Shown in pieces: positions 55,638 to 64,000 of a stretch of 64,000 bases of DNA. The notes under the pieces were generated by a model. That model was not told the DNA's origin. It was given only the letters and a program-made list of their open reading frames with translations, and did not search any database. The stretch is from positions 225,439-289,438 of the forward strand of contig NZ_JAPMLV010000003.1 in NCBI RefSeq assembly GCF_026420145.1, written 5' to 3'. Each line of letters begins with the position of its first letter. Positions within the stretch are counted from its first letter, which is position 1. Origin of the DNA: Enterobacter pseudoroggenkampii. Lineage in GTDB: Bacteria; Pseudomonadota; Gammaproteobacteria; Enterobacterales; Enterobacteriaceae. Position numbers and translations under genes: made by a program.

Positions 55638-55662
55638 GAAAAATCCCCCTCGTGAGAGGGGC
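55638..55662 (-). terminator. Terminator of rsd
   Basis: On the minus strand CCCCTC-TCAC-GAGGGGG is followed by ATTTTT, 36 bases after the rsd stop and immediately before the TPP aptamer. Confidence 0.85.
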
Positions 55663-55697
55663 GAATGGTTGTAAATTACTCGTTAACGGTGAAGAAC

Positions 55698-56195
55698 TCA
55701 AGCAGGGCGCGCGACGTTCTCTTCGTTACTGATGTTCAAATCATTGTCCAGCACGAGGGCGATCAGCTTATCTTCCAGCGTGAATCGCTCTTCCAGCGCT
55801 TCACCGAGGTCGGATAGCGCCCGCTGAAACTCAAGATAGTTATCGTGATCGATGGCGTTCTCGAGCGCGGAATCATAGTAATCCATGATCTGCTGGGTGT
55901 TGGCTTCCAGCAGCGGATAGAGCTTGCTGGCTGCTAAATACGGTGTTGTCCCTTCCATTTCGCGGATAATGCGTTCATAAATATTGAAATGGCCGTCGGA
56001 CAGATAGTCGACCAGGCCCTGACAAAAATCATCCAGCGCTTTTTCATTCAGTCGCATAAACGATTCTTTGCCAGGCTTAATGCCGACCAGATTGTAATAA
56101 GCCACGAGTAGATGCTTGCGCACATGTAGCCAGCGATCCACCAGTTTGTTACTTCCTCTAACGCGCTCAGTCAGGCTTTCCAGCTGGTTTAACAT
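55698..56195 (-). CDS. rsd: Regulator of sigma 70, Rsd
   Basis: A 165-residue helical anti-sigma-70 factor of stationary phase, which also stimulates SpoT. The first 55 residues (MLNQLESLTERVRGSNKLVDRW) are nearly identical to E. coli. The C-terminal part is more divergent and seven residues longer (NISNEENVARPA). It is divergent from nudC across 95 bases. Confidence 0.95.
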   Translation of the reverse strand: MLNQLESLTERVRGSNKLVDRWLHVRKHLLVAYYNLVGIKPGKESFMRLNEKALDDFCQGLVDYLSDGHFNIYERIIREMEGTTPYLAASKLYPLLEANTQQIMDYYDSALENAIDHDNYLEFQRALSDLGEALEERFTLEDKLIALVLDNDLNISNEENVARPA

Positions 56196-56290
56196 GGTCG
56201 ACTCCGCAAAATGTAGGATTGAATCTGCTTATCCAGAATGTAACCACAATGCTAACAACATGTCAGTGAAGCGAAGGTAGTGCAATAGAT

Positions 56291-57064
56291 ATGGATCGTA
56301 TTATTGAAAAATCAGATCTTGGTTGGTGGATCGTCAGTCACGAACAAAAATTATGGCTCCCTGCCGGGGAAATCCCCTATGGCGCAGCTGAGACGTTTGA
56401 TCTTGCTGGCCAGCCAGCGCTACAGATCGGCGAGTGGCAGGGTGAGCCCGTGTGGTTGATCCAACAGCCCCGCCGCCAGGATATGGGATCTGTGCGCCAG
56501 GTGCTGGATCTGGATGTCGGGCTGTTCCAGCTGGCGGGGCGCGGCGTGCAGCTGGCGGAGTTTTACCGCTCGCATAAATACTGCGGCTATTGCGGCCATA
56601 CCATGCGTCCGAGCAAAACCGAATGGGCGATGCTCTGCAACCACTGCCGCGAACGCTACTATCCGCAGATTGCGCCGTGCATCATCGTCGCTATCCGCCG
56701 GGAGGATTCCATCCTGCTGGCGCAGCATACCCGTCATCGCAACGGCGTTCATACCGTGCTGGCCGGCTTCGTCGAAGTGGGCGAAACGCTGGAGCAGGCG
56801 GTGGCGCGCGAGGTGATGGAGGAGAGCGGGATCAAAGTGAAGAACCTGTGCTACGTCACCTCCCAGCCGTGGCCGTTCCCGCAGTCGCTGATGACGGCCT
56901 TTATGGCCGAATATGACAGCGGCGAGATCGTTATCGATCAGAAAGAGCTGCTGGATGCGAACTGGTATCGCTACGACGATTTACCGCTGTTACCTCCGCC
57001 GGGCACCGTGGCGCGTCGGCTGATAGAAGATACCGTGGCGATGTGTCGGGCCGAGTATGAGTAG
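56291..57064 (+). CDS. nudC: NAD-capped RNA hydrolase NudC
   Basis: A 257-residue Nudix hydrolase that removes the NAD cap from RNA 5' ends and cleaves NADH. Zinc is bound by Cys98, Cys101, Cys116 and Cys119. The Nudix box is [20 protein letters not shown]. Length is the same as E. coli. It begins the nudC-hemE-nfi-yjaG-hupA series. Confidence 0.97.
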   Translation: MDRIIEKSDLGWWIVSHEQKLWLPAGEIPYGAAETFDLAGQPALQIGEWQGEPVWLIQQPRRQDMGSVRQVLDLDVGLFQLAGRGVQLAEFYRSHKYCGYCGHTMRPSKTEWAMLCNHCRERYYPQIAPCIIVAIRREDSILLAQHTRHRNGVHTVLAGFVEVGETLEQAVAREVMEESGIKVKNLCYVTSQPWPFPQSLMTAFMAEYDSGEIVIDQKELLDANWYRYDDLPLLPPPGTVARRLIEDTVAMCRAEYE

Positions 57065-57102
57065 TGTTACACTGAGGCCATGACGCTTAAGGAACTGCAA
57101 AA

Positions 57103-58167
<1,065 letters not shown>

Positions 58168-58176
58168 GGAGTCGTT

Positions 58177-58848
58177 ATGGATCTCGCGTCGCTACGCGCT
58201 CAACAAATCGAACTGGCCTCATCGGTGATCCGCGAGGATCGTCTGGATAAGGATCCTCCGCAGTACATTGGCGGAGCAGACGTCGGGTTCGAGCAGGGTG
58301 GGGAAGTGACGCGAGCGGCGATGGTGGTACTGAAATACCCTTCGCTTGAGCTGGTGGAGTACAAGGTCGCGCGTATCGCGACCACCATGCCGTATATCCC
58401 GGGCTTTCTCTCCTTCCGCGAATATCCCGCGCTGCTGGCAGCGTGGGAGCAGCTCTCGCAAAAACCTGACCTGCTGTTTGTCGATGGGCATGGGATCTCA
58501 CACCCGCGCCGTTTAGGCGTTGCCAGCCACTTTGGGCTGCTGGTGGATGTGCCGACCATTGGCGTTGCCAAGAAACGCCTGTGCGGCGCGTTTGAGCCAC
58601 TCTCCGCCGAGCCGGGCGCGCTGGCACCGCTTATCCATAAAGGCGAGCAACTGGCGTGGGTCTGGCGCAGCAAGGCTCGCTGTAATCCGCTGTTCATCGC
58701 CACCGGCCATCGGGTGAGCATGGACAGCGCTCTGGCGTGGGTACAGCGCTGCATGAACGGCTACCGCTTACCGGAGCCGACGCGCTGGGCAGACGCGGTG
58801 GCCTCTTCGCGTCCGGCTTTTGTTCGTTGGCAGGAAATTCAGCGGTGA
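58177..58848 (+). CDS. nfi: Endonuclease V
   Basis: A 223-residue deoxyinosine-specific endonuclease that nicks DNA near deaminated bases. The catalytic Asp of YIGGADVGF and the [20 protein letters not shown] segment are intact. It begins nine bases after hemE, with AAGGAG overlapping the hemE stop region. Confidence 0.97.
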   Translation: MDLASLRAQQIELASSVIREDRLDKDPPQYIGGADVGFEQGGEVTRAAMVVLKYPSLELVEYKVARIATTMPYIPGFLSFREYPALLAAWEQLSQKPDLLFVDGHGISHPRRLGVASHFGLLVDVPTIGVAKKRLCGAFEPLSAEPGALAPLIHKGEQLAWVWRSKARCNPLFIATGHRVSMDSALAWVQRCMNGYRLPEPTRWADAVASSRPAFVRWQEIQR

Positions 58849-58889
58849 TTCAGGTAAACTGCGCCTAATTTTCGATTCGAGAGATCATC

Positions 58890-59480
58890 ATGCTACAAAA
58901 CCCGATTCACCTGCGCCTTGAAAAGCTGGAAAGCTGGCAGCACGTCACCTTTATGGCTTGCCTGTGCGAGCGCATGTATCCCAACTATGCCGCGTTCTGT
59001 AAGCAGACGGGCTTTGGTGATGGCCATATCTACCGCCGCATTCTGGATCTGATCTGGGAAACGCTGACGGTGAAAGACGCGAAGGTGAATTTCGACTCTC
59101 AGCTCGAAAAGCTCGAAGAGGCGATTCCGGTAGCGGATGATTTTGACCTGTACGGCGTCTACCCGGCGATTGATGCCTGCGTGGCGTTAAGCGAACTGCT
59201 TCACTCCCGTCTGAGCGGTGAGACGCTGGAGCACGCTATCGAAGTCAGTAAGGCCTCTATCACTACCGTGGCAATGTTGGAAATGACCCAGGAAGGTCGC
59301 GAAATGACCGATGAAGAGCTGCGTGCAAACCCGGCCGTGGAGCAAGAATGGGACATTCAGTGGGAAATTTTCCGCCTGCTGGCAGAGTGTGAAGAACGCG
59401 ATATTGAACTGATAAAAGGGCTGCGCGCGGACTTACGTGAGGCCGGTGAGAGTAATATTGGTATAATTTTTAACCAATGA
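58890..59480 (+). CDS. yjaG: DUF416 protein YjaG
   Basis: A 196-residue acidic, helical, soluble protein of unknown function (DUF416), matching E. coli YjaG in length and position between nfi and hupA. There is no signal peptide or catalytic motif. Confidence 0.94.
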   Translation: MLQNPIHLRLEKLESWQHVTFMACLCERMYPNYAAFCKQTGFGDGHIYRRILDLIWETLTVKDAKVNFDSQLEKLEEAIPVADDFDLYGVYPAIDACVALSELLHSRLSGETLEHAIEVSKASITTVAMLEMTQEGREMTDEELRANPAVEQEWDIQWEIFRLLAECEERDIELIKGLRADLREAGESNIGIIFNQ

Positions 59481-59666
59481 GATAAGAAAACTTGAGATAA
59501 CGCCCGTTTTGTCGCTCCTCGACTCTTCCCTTTCGCCCCTTGTCTGGTCTACATTTGGGGGGCGAAAAAAAGTGGCTATCGGTGCGTGTATGCAGGAGAG
59601 TGCTTTTTTGGCATTTTCGTCGCACTCGATGCTTAGCAAGCGATAAACACATTGAAAGGATAACTT

Positions 59667-59939
59667 ATGAACAAGACTCAACTGATTGATGTAATTGCGG
59701 ACAAGGCTGATCTGTCTAAAGTGCAGGCTAAAGCTGCTCTGGAATCTACCCTGGCTGCTATTACTGAGTCTCTGAAAGAAGGCGATGCTGTACAACTGGT
59801 TGGTTTCGGTACCTTCAAAGTGAACCACCGCGCTGAGCGTACTGGCCGCAACCCGCAGACCGGTAAAGAAATCAAAATCGCCGCAGCGAACGTGCCGGCA
59901 TTTGTTTCTGGTAAAGCACTGAAAGACGCAGTTAAGTAA
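59667..59939 (+). CDS. hupA: DNA-binding protein HU-alpha
   Basis: A 90-residue histone-like nucleoid protein. The DNA-binding arm ([20 protein letters not shown]) is identical to E. coli HU-alpha, and only a few residues differ near the N-terminus. It binds and bends DNA as a heterodimer with HU-beta. AAAGGA lies upstream; the 186-base spacer after yjaG holds its promoters. Confidence 0.98.
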   Translation: MNKTQLIDVIADKADLSKVQAKAALESTLAAITESLKEGDAVQLVGFGTFKVNHRAERTGRNPQTGKEIKIAAANVPAFVSGKALKDAVK

Positions 59940-59944
59940 GACGC

Positions 59945-60643
59945 GTGGCAGTGAACAGTTTTAGCGAAGGGGCGGCAACGCCCCTTTTGTCTTTCTGGCG
60001 CGGAACGCTCGCGCTGGCAGGCATGCTGCTGCTGTCCGCCTGCAGCCACGACACCTCCCTGCCGCCGTTTACCGCCAGCGGCTACGCGGACAACCAGGGG
60101 GCAGTCAGGATCTGGCGCAAAGATTCCGGCGGCGAAGTGCATCTGCTTTCTGCCTTTAGCCCGTGGCATAACGGCAATACGTCGACGGCGGAATATCGCT
60201 GGCAGGGAGATGACCTGTCGCTGATTGAACTGAACGTCTACAGCAAGACCCCCGAACACGTGAAAGTGCGTTTTGACGACCATGGCGAGCTGAGCTTTAT
60301 GCAGCGCGAAGTCAGCGGTCAAAAACAGCAGCTTTCCAGCGATCAAATCGCCCTCTACCGTTATCGTGCCGAACAAATTCGCCAGACCAGCGATGCGCTT
60401 CGTCTGGGACGCGTTGTGCTGCGCCAGGGGCGCTGGCATAACGACGGGACGGTAACCACCTGCGAAGGGCAAACGGTCAAGCCTGAGCTTGAATCCTGGG
60501 CGACCGAACACATTCAACGCCGTCAGCGTCATTCCTCAATGGAAGTGAGTGTGGCGTGGCTGGAAGCGCCGGAAGGCTCTCAGCTGCTGCTGGTGGCGAA
60601 CGAAGACTTCTGTACCTGGCAGCCGACAGAGAAGAGTTTTTGA
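59945..60643 (+). CDS. yjaH: DUF1481 lipoprotein YjaH
   Basis: A 232-residue predicted lipoprotein. A hydrophobic segment ends in LLSAC (Cys at about residue 33 from the first GTG), and the mature part contains the DUF1481 features QGAVRIWRKDSGG and QLLLVANEDFCTWQP. GTG codons at 59945 and 59951 both fit; no ATG gives a full signal peptide. Function is unknown. It follows hupA by five bases. Confidence 0.85.
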   Translation: MAVNSFSEGAATPLLSFWRGTLALAGMLLLSACSHDTSLPPFTASGYADNQGAVRIWRKDSGGEVHLLSAFSPWHNGNTSTAEYRWQGDDLSLIELNVYSKTPEHVKVRFDDHGELSFMQREVSGQKQQLSSDQIALYRYRAEQIRQTSDALRLGRVVLRQGRWHNDGTVTTCEGQTVKPELESWATEHIQRRQRHSSMEVSVAWLEAPEGSQLLLVANEDFCTWQPTEKSF

Positions 60644-60650
60644 GGTAAAT

Positions 60651-60679
60651 CCCCTCTCCCTTGAGGGAGAGGGTGAGGG
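60651..60679. repeat. REP-like element between yjaH and purD
   Basis: CCCCTCTCCC-TTGA-GGGAGAGGGTGAGGG, the same family as at 7976, 14117 and 17067, between convergent stops. It probably also acts as the terminator. Confidence 0.75.
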
Positions 60680-60689
60680 CGAGGAGGAA

Positions 60690-61982
60690 TTACTCCCCCT
60701 GCTCGCGCGCAATCGCGCGATAGCCGATATCCTGACGGCTAAAGCTACCGTTCCAGTGAATATCCGCCATCAGCGCATAGGCGCGCTTCTGCGCTTCTGC
60801 CACGGTATGACCCAGCGCGGTCGCACACAGCACGCGTCCGCCGTTGGTCAGAACGCGATCGTCTTCAGCCAGCTTCGTACCGGCATGGAACACCTTCGCA
60901 CCGTCAATCTCTTCCAGCGGCAGACCGTGGATCTCATCCCCGGTGTTGTAATTACCCGGATAACCACCCGCAGCAATCACCACACCCAGAGATGCACGCT
61001 CGTCCCACTCTGACGTTTTCTCGTCCAGCTTACCTTCGCAGGCTGCCAGACACAGATCCACCAGATCGGATTTCATGCGCAGCATGATGGGCTGAGTTTC
61101 CGGATCGCCAAAGCGGCAGTTGAATTCGATAACCTTAGGGTTACCCTGCTTGTCGATCATCAGGCCCGCGTAGAGGAAACCGGTGTAGGTGTTACCTTCC
61201 GCCGCCATCCCTTTCACGGTTGGCCAGATGACGCGATCCATGGTGCGTTGATGAACTTCGTCAGTCACGACCGGAGCAGGGGAGTAGGCGCCCATTCCGC
61301 CGGTATTCGGGCCGGTATCGGCATTGCCTACACGCTTGTGGTCCTGGCTGGTGGCCATCGGCAGAACGTGCTCGCCGTCGACCATCACGATAAAGCTGGC
61401 TTCTTCACCGTCGAGGAACTCTTCAATCACGATACGGTGGCCCGCATCGCCGAAAGCGTTACCTGCCAGCATGTCCTGAACCGCGGCTTCGGCTTCTTCG
61501 AGCGTCATCGCGACGATCACGCCTTTACCGGCGGCCAGACCGTCGGCCTTGATAACAATCGGCGCGCCCTTCTCACGTAAGTAGGCCAGAGCAGGCTCCA
61601 CTTCAGTGAAATTCTGATATTCCGCCGTCGGGATGTTATGACGCGCGAGGAAATCTTTGGTGAAGGCTTTGGAGCCTTCCAGCTGCGCGGCCCCTTGTGT
61701 TGGCCCGAAGATTGTCAGGCCCGCCGCGCGGAACGCGTCAACGACGCCAATCACCAGCGGCGCTTCCGGGCCGACGATGGTCAGGTCGATTTTCTCGCTC
61801 TGGGCAAAGCTCAGCAGCGCCGGAATGTCGGTTACGCCAATGGCAACGTTCTGTAGAGTCGGCTCCAGTGCGGTACCGGCGTTACCCGGCGCCACGAAGA
61901 CCGTTTTCACCAGCGGAGACTGCGCCGCTTTCCACGCCAGCGCGTGCTCGCGTCCGCCGTTACCAATTACTAATACTTTCAT
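60690..61982 (-). CDS. purD: Phosphoribosylamine-glycine ligase
   Basis: A 430-residue ATP-grasp enzyme of purine synthesis that forms glycinamide ribonucleotide. The N-terminal GNGGREHALAW motif and the ATP-grasp segment (IVIKADGLAAGKGV) are intact. It is the second gene of the purHD operon, 15 bases after purH. Confidence 0.97.
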   Translation of the reverse strand: MKVLVIGNGGREHALAWKAAQSPLVKTVFVAPGNAGTALEPTLQNVAIGVTDIPALLSFAQSEKIDLTIVGPEAPLVIGVVDAFRAAGLTIFGPTQGAAQLEGSKAFTKDFLARHNIPTAEYQNFTEVEPALAYLREKGAPIVIKADGLAAGKGVIVAMTLEEAEAAVQDMLAGNAFGDAGHRIVIEEFLDGEEASFIVMVDGEHVLPMATSQDHKRVGNADTGPNTGGMGAYSPAPVVTDEVHQRTMDRVIWPTVKGMAAEGNTYTGFLYAGLMIDKQGNPKVIEFNCRFGDPETQPIMLRMKSDLVDLCLAACEGKLDEKTSEWDERASLGVVIAAGGYPGNYNTGDEIHGLPLEEIDGAKVFHAGTKLAEDDRVLTNGGRVLCATALGHTVAEAQKRAYALMADIHWNGSFSRQDIGYRAIAREQGE

Positions 61983-61997
61983 TTTCAGCTCCGGGAA

Positions 61998-63587
61998 TTA
62001 ATGGCGGAAGTGGCGCATGTCGGTGAAGATCATCGCAATGCCGTGTTCGTCGGCGGCGGCAATCACTTCGTCGTCGCGGATTGAGCCGCCAGGCTGGATC
62101 ACACAGGTGATGCCGACAGCAGCTGCCGCATCGATACCGTCACGGAACGGGAAGAACGCGTCAGAAGCCATGGCGGAGCCTTTCACTTCCAGACCTTCAT
62201 CGCCTGCTTTAATGCCCGCGATTTTCGCGGAGTAGACGCGGCTCATCTGGCCAGCACCTATTCCGATGGTCATATTCTCTTTCGCGTAGACGATGGCGTT
62301 GGATTTGACGAACTTCGCCACTTTCCAGCAGAACAGCGCGTCACGTAGTTCCTGTTCGGTCGGCTGACGTTTGGTCACCACGCGCAGGTCGGCTTCTGTC
62401 ACCATACCCAGATCGCGATCCTGAACCAGCAGGCCGCCGTTGACGCGTTTGAAGTCCAGGCCCGGCACGCGTTCTGCCCACTGGCCGCAAACCAGTACGC
62501 GCACGTTCTGTTTTGCAGCGGTAATTTTGAGCGCCTCTTCGGATGCGGATGGCGCGATGATCACTTCAACGAACTGGCGGGAGATGATGGCCTGAGCCGT
62601 TTCAGCATCCAGCTCGCGGTTGAAGGCGATAATGCCGCCGAACGCAGAGGTCGGGTCGGTTTTGTAGGCGCGATCGTAGGCATCCAGAATAGAGGTGCTT
62701 ACCGCGACGCCGCATGGGTTGGCGTGCTTAACGATAACGCAGGCTGGCTCGCTGAACTCTTTCACGCATTCCAGCGCGGCGTCGGTGTCGGCAATGTTGT
62801 TATAGGAGAGCGCTTTGCCCTGAACCTGGTGGGCAGTCGCAACAGAGGCTTCTTTTACCTCTTCTTCTATATAGAAGGCAGCCTGCTGGTGGCTGTTCTC
62901 GCCGTAGCGCATATCCTGCTTCTTAATGAAGTTCAGGTTCAGGGTGCGCGGGAAGCGGCCGGAAGGATCTTTGCTTTCACCGTGGTAAGCCGGTACCAGG
63001 CTACCGAAGTAGTTGGCGATCATGCTGTCGTACGCGGCGGTGTGTTCGAAGGCTTTGATGGCGAGGTCGAAACGCGTTTCCAGGGTCAGCGACCCTTCGT
63101 TGGCATCCATCTCATTAATAATGGTTTCGTAATCGCTGCTCTTTACGACGATGGCGACATCTTTATGGTTCTTGGCCGCGGAGCGCACCATGGTCGGGCC
63201 GCCGATATCAATATTCTCTACGGCATCTTCCAGAGAGCAGCCTTCGCGGGCAACGGTCTGGGCAAACGGGTAGAGGTTAACAACCACCATGTCGATTGGT
63301 GCGATGTCATGCTGTTCCATAATGGCGTCGTCCTGACCGCGACGGCCAAGAATACCGCCGTGGACTTTTGGATGCAGGGTTTTGACGCGTCCATCCATCA
63401 TTTCCGGGAAACCGGTGTAATCGGACACTTCGGTTACCGGCAGACCTTTATCTGCTAACAGGCGAGCGGTACCGCCTGTGGAAAGCAGCTCCACACCGCG
63501 TGCGGAAAGTGCCTGAGCGAATTCGACGATACCGGCTTTATCAGAAACACTGAGCAGAGCGCGGCGGACTGGACGACGTTGTTGCAT
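61998..63587 (-). CDS. purH: Bifunctional AICAR formyltransferase / IMP cyclohydrolase
   Basis: A 529-residue enzyme for the last two steps of IMP synthesis. The N-terminal third is the IMP cyclohydrolase (MGS-like) domain; the rest is the AICAR formyltransferase with the Lys-His pair in VKHANPCG. The start at 63587 ([17 protein letters not shown]) matches E. coli length. Transcription is controlled by PurR. Confidence 0.98.
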   Translation of the reverse strand: MQQRRPVRRALLSVSDKAGIVEFAQALSARGVELLSTGGTARLLADKGLPVTEVSDYTGFPEMMDGRVKTLHPKVHGGILGRRGQDDAIMEQHDIAPIDMVVVNLYPFAQTVAREGCSLEDAVENIDIGGPTMVRSAAKNHKDVAIVVKSSDYETIINEMDANEGSLTLETRFDLAIKAFEHTAAYDSMIANYFGSLVPAYHGESKDPSGRFPRTLNLNFIKKQDMRYGENSHQQAAFYIEEEVKEASVATAHQVQGKALSYNNIADTDAALECVKEFSEPACVIVKHANPCGVAVSTSILDAYDRAYKTDPTSAFGGIIAFNRELDAETAQAIISRQFVEVIIAPSASEEALKITAAKQNVRVLVCGQWAERVPGLDFKRVNGGLLVQDRDLGMVTEADLRVVTKRQPTEQELRDALFCWKVAKFVKSNAIVYAKENMTIGIGAGQMSRVYSAKIAGIKAGDEGLEVKGSAMASDAFFPFRDGIDAAAAVGITCVIQPGGSIRDDEVIAAADEHGIAMIFTDMRHFRH

Positions 63588-63695
63588 GGTAAATCCCCTG
63601 GATTTCACGATTACAGAGAGCGTTAGATGAATTTTCCTGTGAAAAACTCATCTAACACACCTGACGAGGCATCCTTGTTAAGCGCGAGCATTTTA

Positions 63696-63711
63696 ACGAA
63701 AACGTTTGCGC
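63696..63711. promoter_or_regulatory. PurR operator of purHD
   Basis: On the minus strand GCGCAAACGTTTTCGT matches the PurR consensus ACGCAAACGTTTTCGT at 15 of 16 positions, about 110 bases before purH. Confidence 0.9.
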
Positions 63712-63828
63712 AACGCTCGCACATTTTCACTTTTTCGTATCATTGTGGATAAGTCTGTGTGTAAAAAGGTATAAGGCGGGGTTTTGCTGTGGAATGCAGC
63801 AGTCAGTCATTTTTCTGTCATTTAGCGG

Positions 63829-63856
63829 TTGCGGCCTGCGGAGAACTCCCTATAAT
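63829..63856 (+). promoter_or_regulatory. rRNA operon promoter P1
   Basis: TTGCGG and a perfect TATAAT are spaced 16 bases apart, followed by the GCGCCTCC discriminator typical of rrn P1. The upstream AT-rich stretch may hold an UP element and Fis sites. The neighbouring purH identifies the rrnE position of E. coli. Confidence 0.92.
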
Positions 63857-63938
63857 GCGCCTCCATCGACACGGCGGATGTGAATCACTTCACACAACAA
63901 GCGGTTCGGTTGAAGAGAAAAAATCCTGAAATAACGGG

Positions 63939-63966
63939 TTGACTCTGAAAGAGGAAAGCGTAATAT
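63939..63966 (+). promoter_or_regulatory. rRNA operon promoter P2
   Basis: TTGACT and TAATAT spaced 16 bases apart, about 110 bases after P1, as in rrn leaders. The 16S gene itself lies beyond the window. Confidence 0.88.
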
Positions 63967-64000
63967 ACGCCACCTCGCAACGGTGAGCGAAAGCCGCGTT

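Overview
The window is a gene-dense, GC-rich enterobacterial chromosome segment. Gene content, near-identical core proteins and gene order resemble Escherichia coli K-12, but several blocks differ (a 2-ketogluconate operon, an extra ABC-F ATPase, an orphan PTS EIIA/EIIB pair, no zraPSR). Together with abundant REP-like palindromes this suggests the Enterobacter/Lelliottia/Klebsiella group. The species cannot be fixed from the sequence alone. No insertion sequence, integrase, CRISPR array or clear frameshift was seen.

Region 1 (1-31980) corresponds to the E. coli xylB-dppF segment. It holds the 3' end of xylB, a cysteine hydrolase plus a GlxA-type regulator, wecH, ysaB, glyQS, an accessory interval (an orphan gene with an elaborate structured leader, interspersed repeats, an ABC-F ATPase), yiaG, yiaF and cspA. 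Next comes a five-gene 2-ketogluconate cluster (ptxS-like repressor, kguE, kguK, kguT, ghrB), then yiaD, bisC, yiaC, tag, yhjY, yhjX, eptB, a tRNA-Pro gene and dppABCDF.

Region 2 (32000-47400) corresponds to a different part of the E. coli map: coaA, the thrU-tyrU-glyT-thrT tRNA cluster with tufB, secE-nusG, rplKA, rplJL and rpoBC. The dppF/coaA junction is not the E. coli arrangement and fits a large inversion around the replication origin.

Region 3 (47400-64000) starts with a PTS EIIB-EIIA pair and a dCache-GGDEF cyclase. It continues with thiCEFSGH under a TPP riboswitch, rsd, nudC-hemE-nfi-yjaG-hupA-yjaH and purHD. It ends in the tandem P1/P2 promoters of an rRNA operon whose genes lie beyond the window.

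Functionally the window combines translation and transcription core genes (GlyRS, EF-Tu, ribosomal proteins, RNA polymerase, NusG, SecE, tRNAs), cofactor and nucleotide synthesis (thiamine, CoA, heme, purines), envelope functions (EptB, YiaD, WecH) and carbon or peptide uptake (Dpp, Kgu, YhjX, PTS). The least explained parts are the 7337-7650 leader with its orphan gene, and the operator-rich promoter of the orphan PTS genes.
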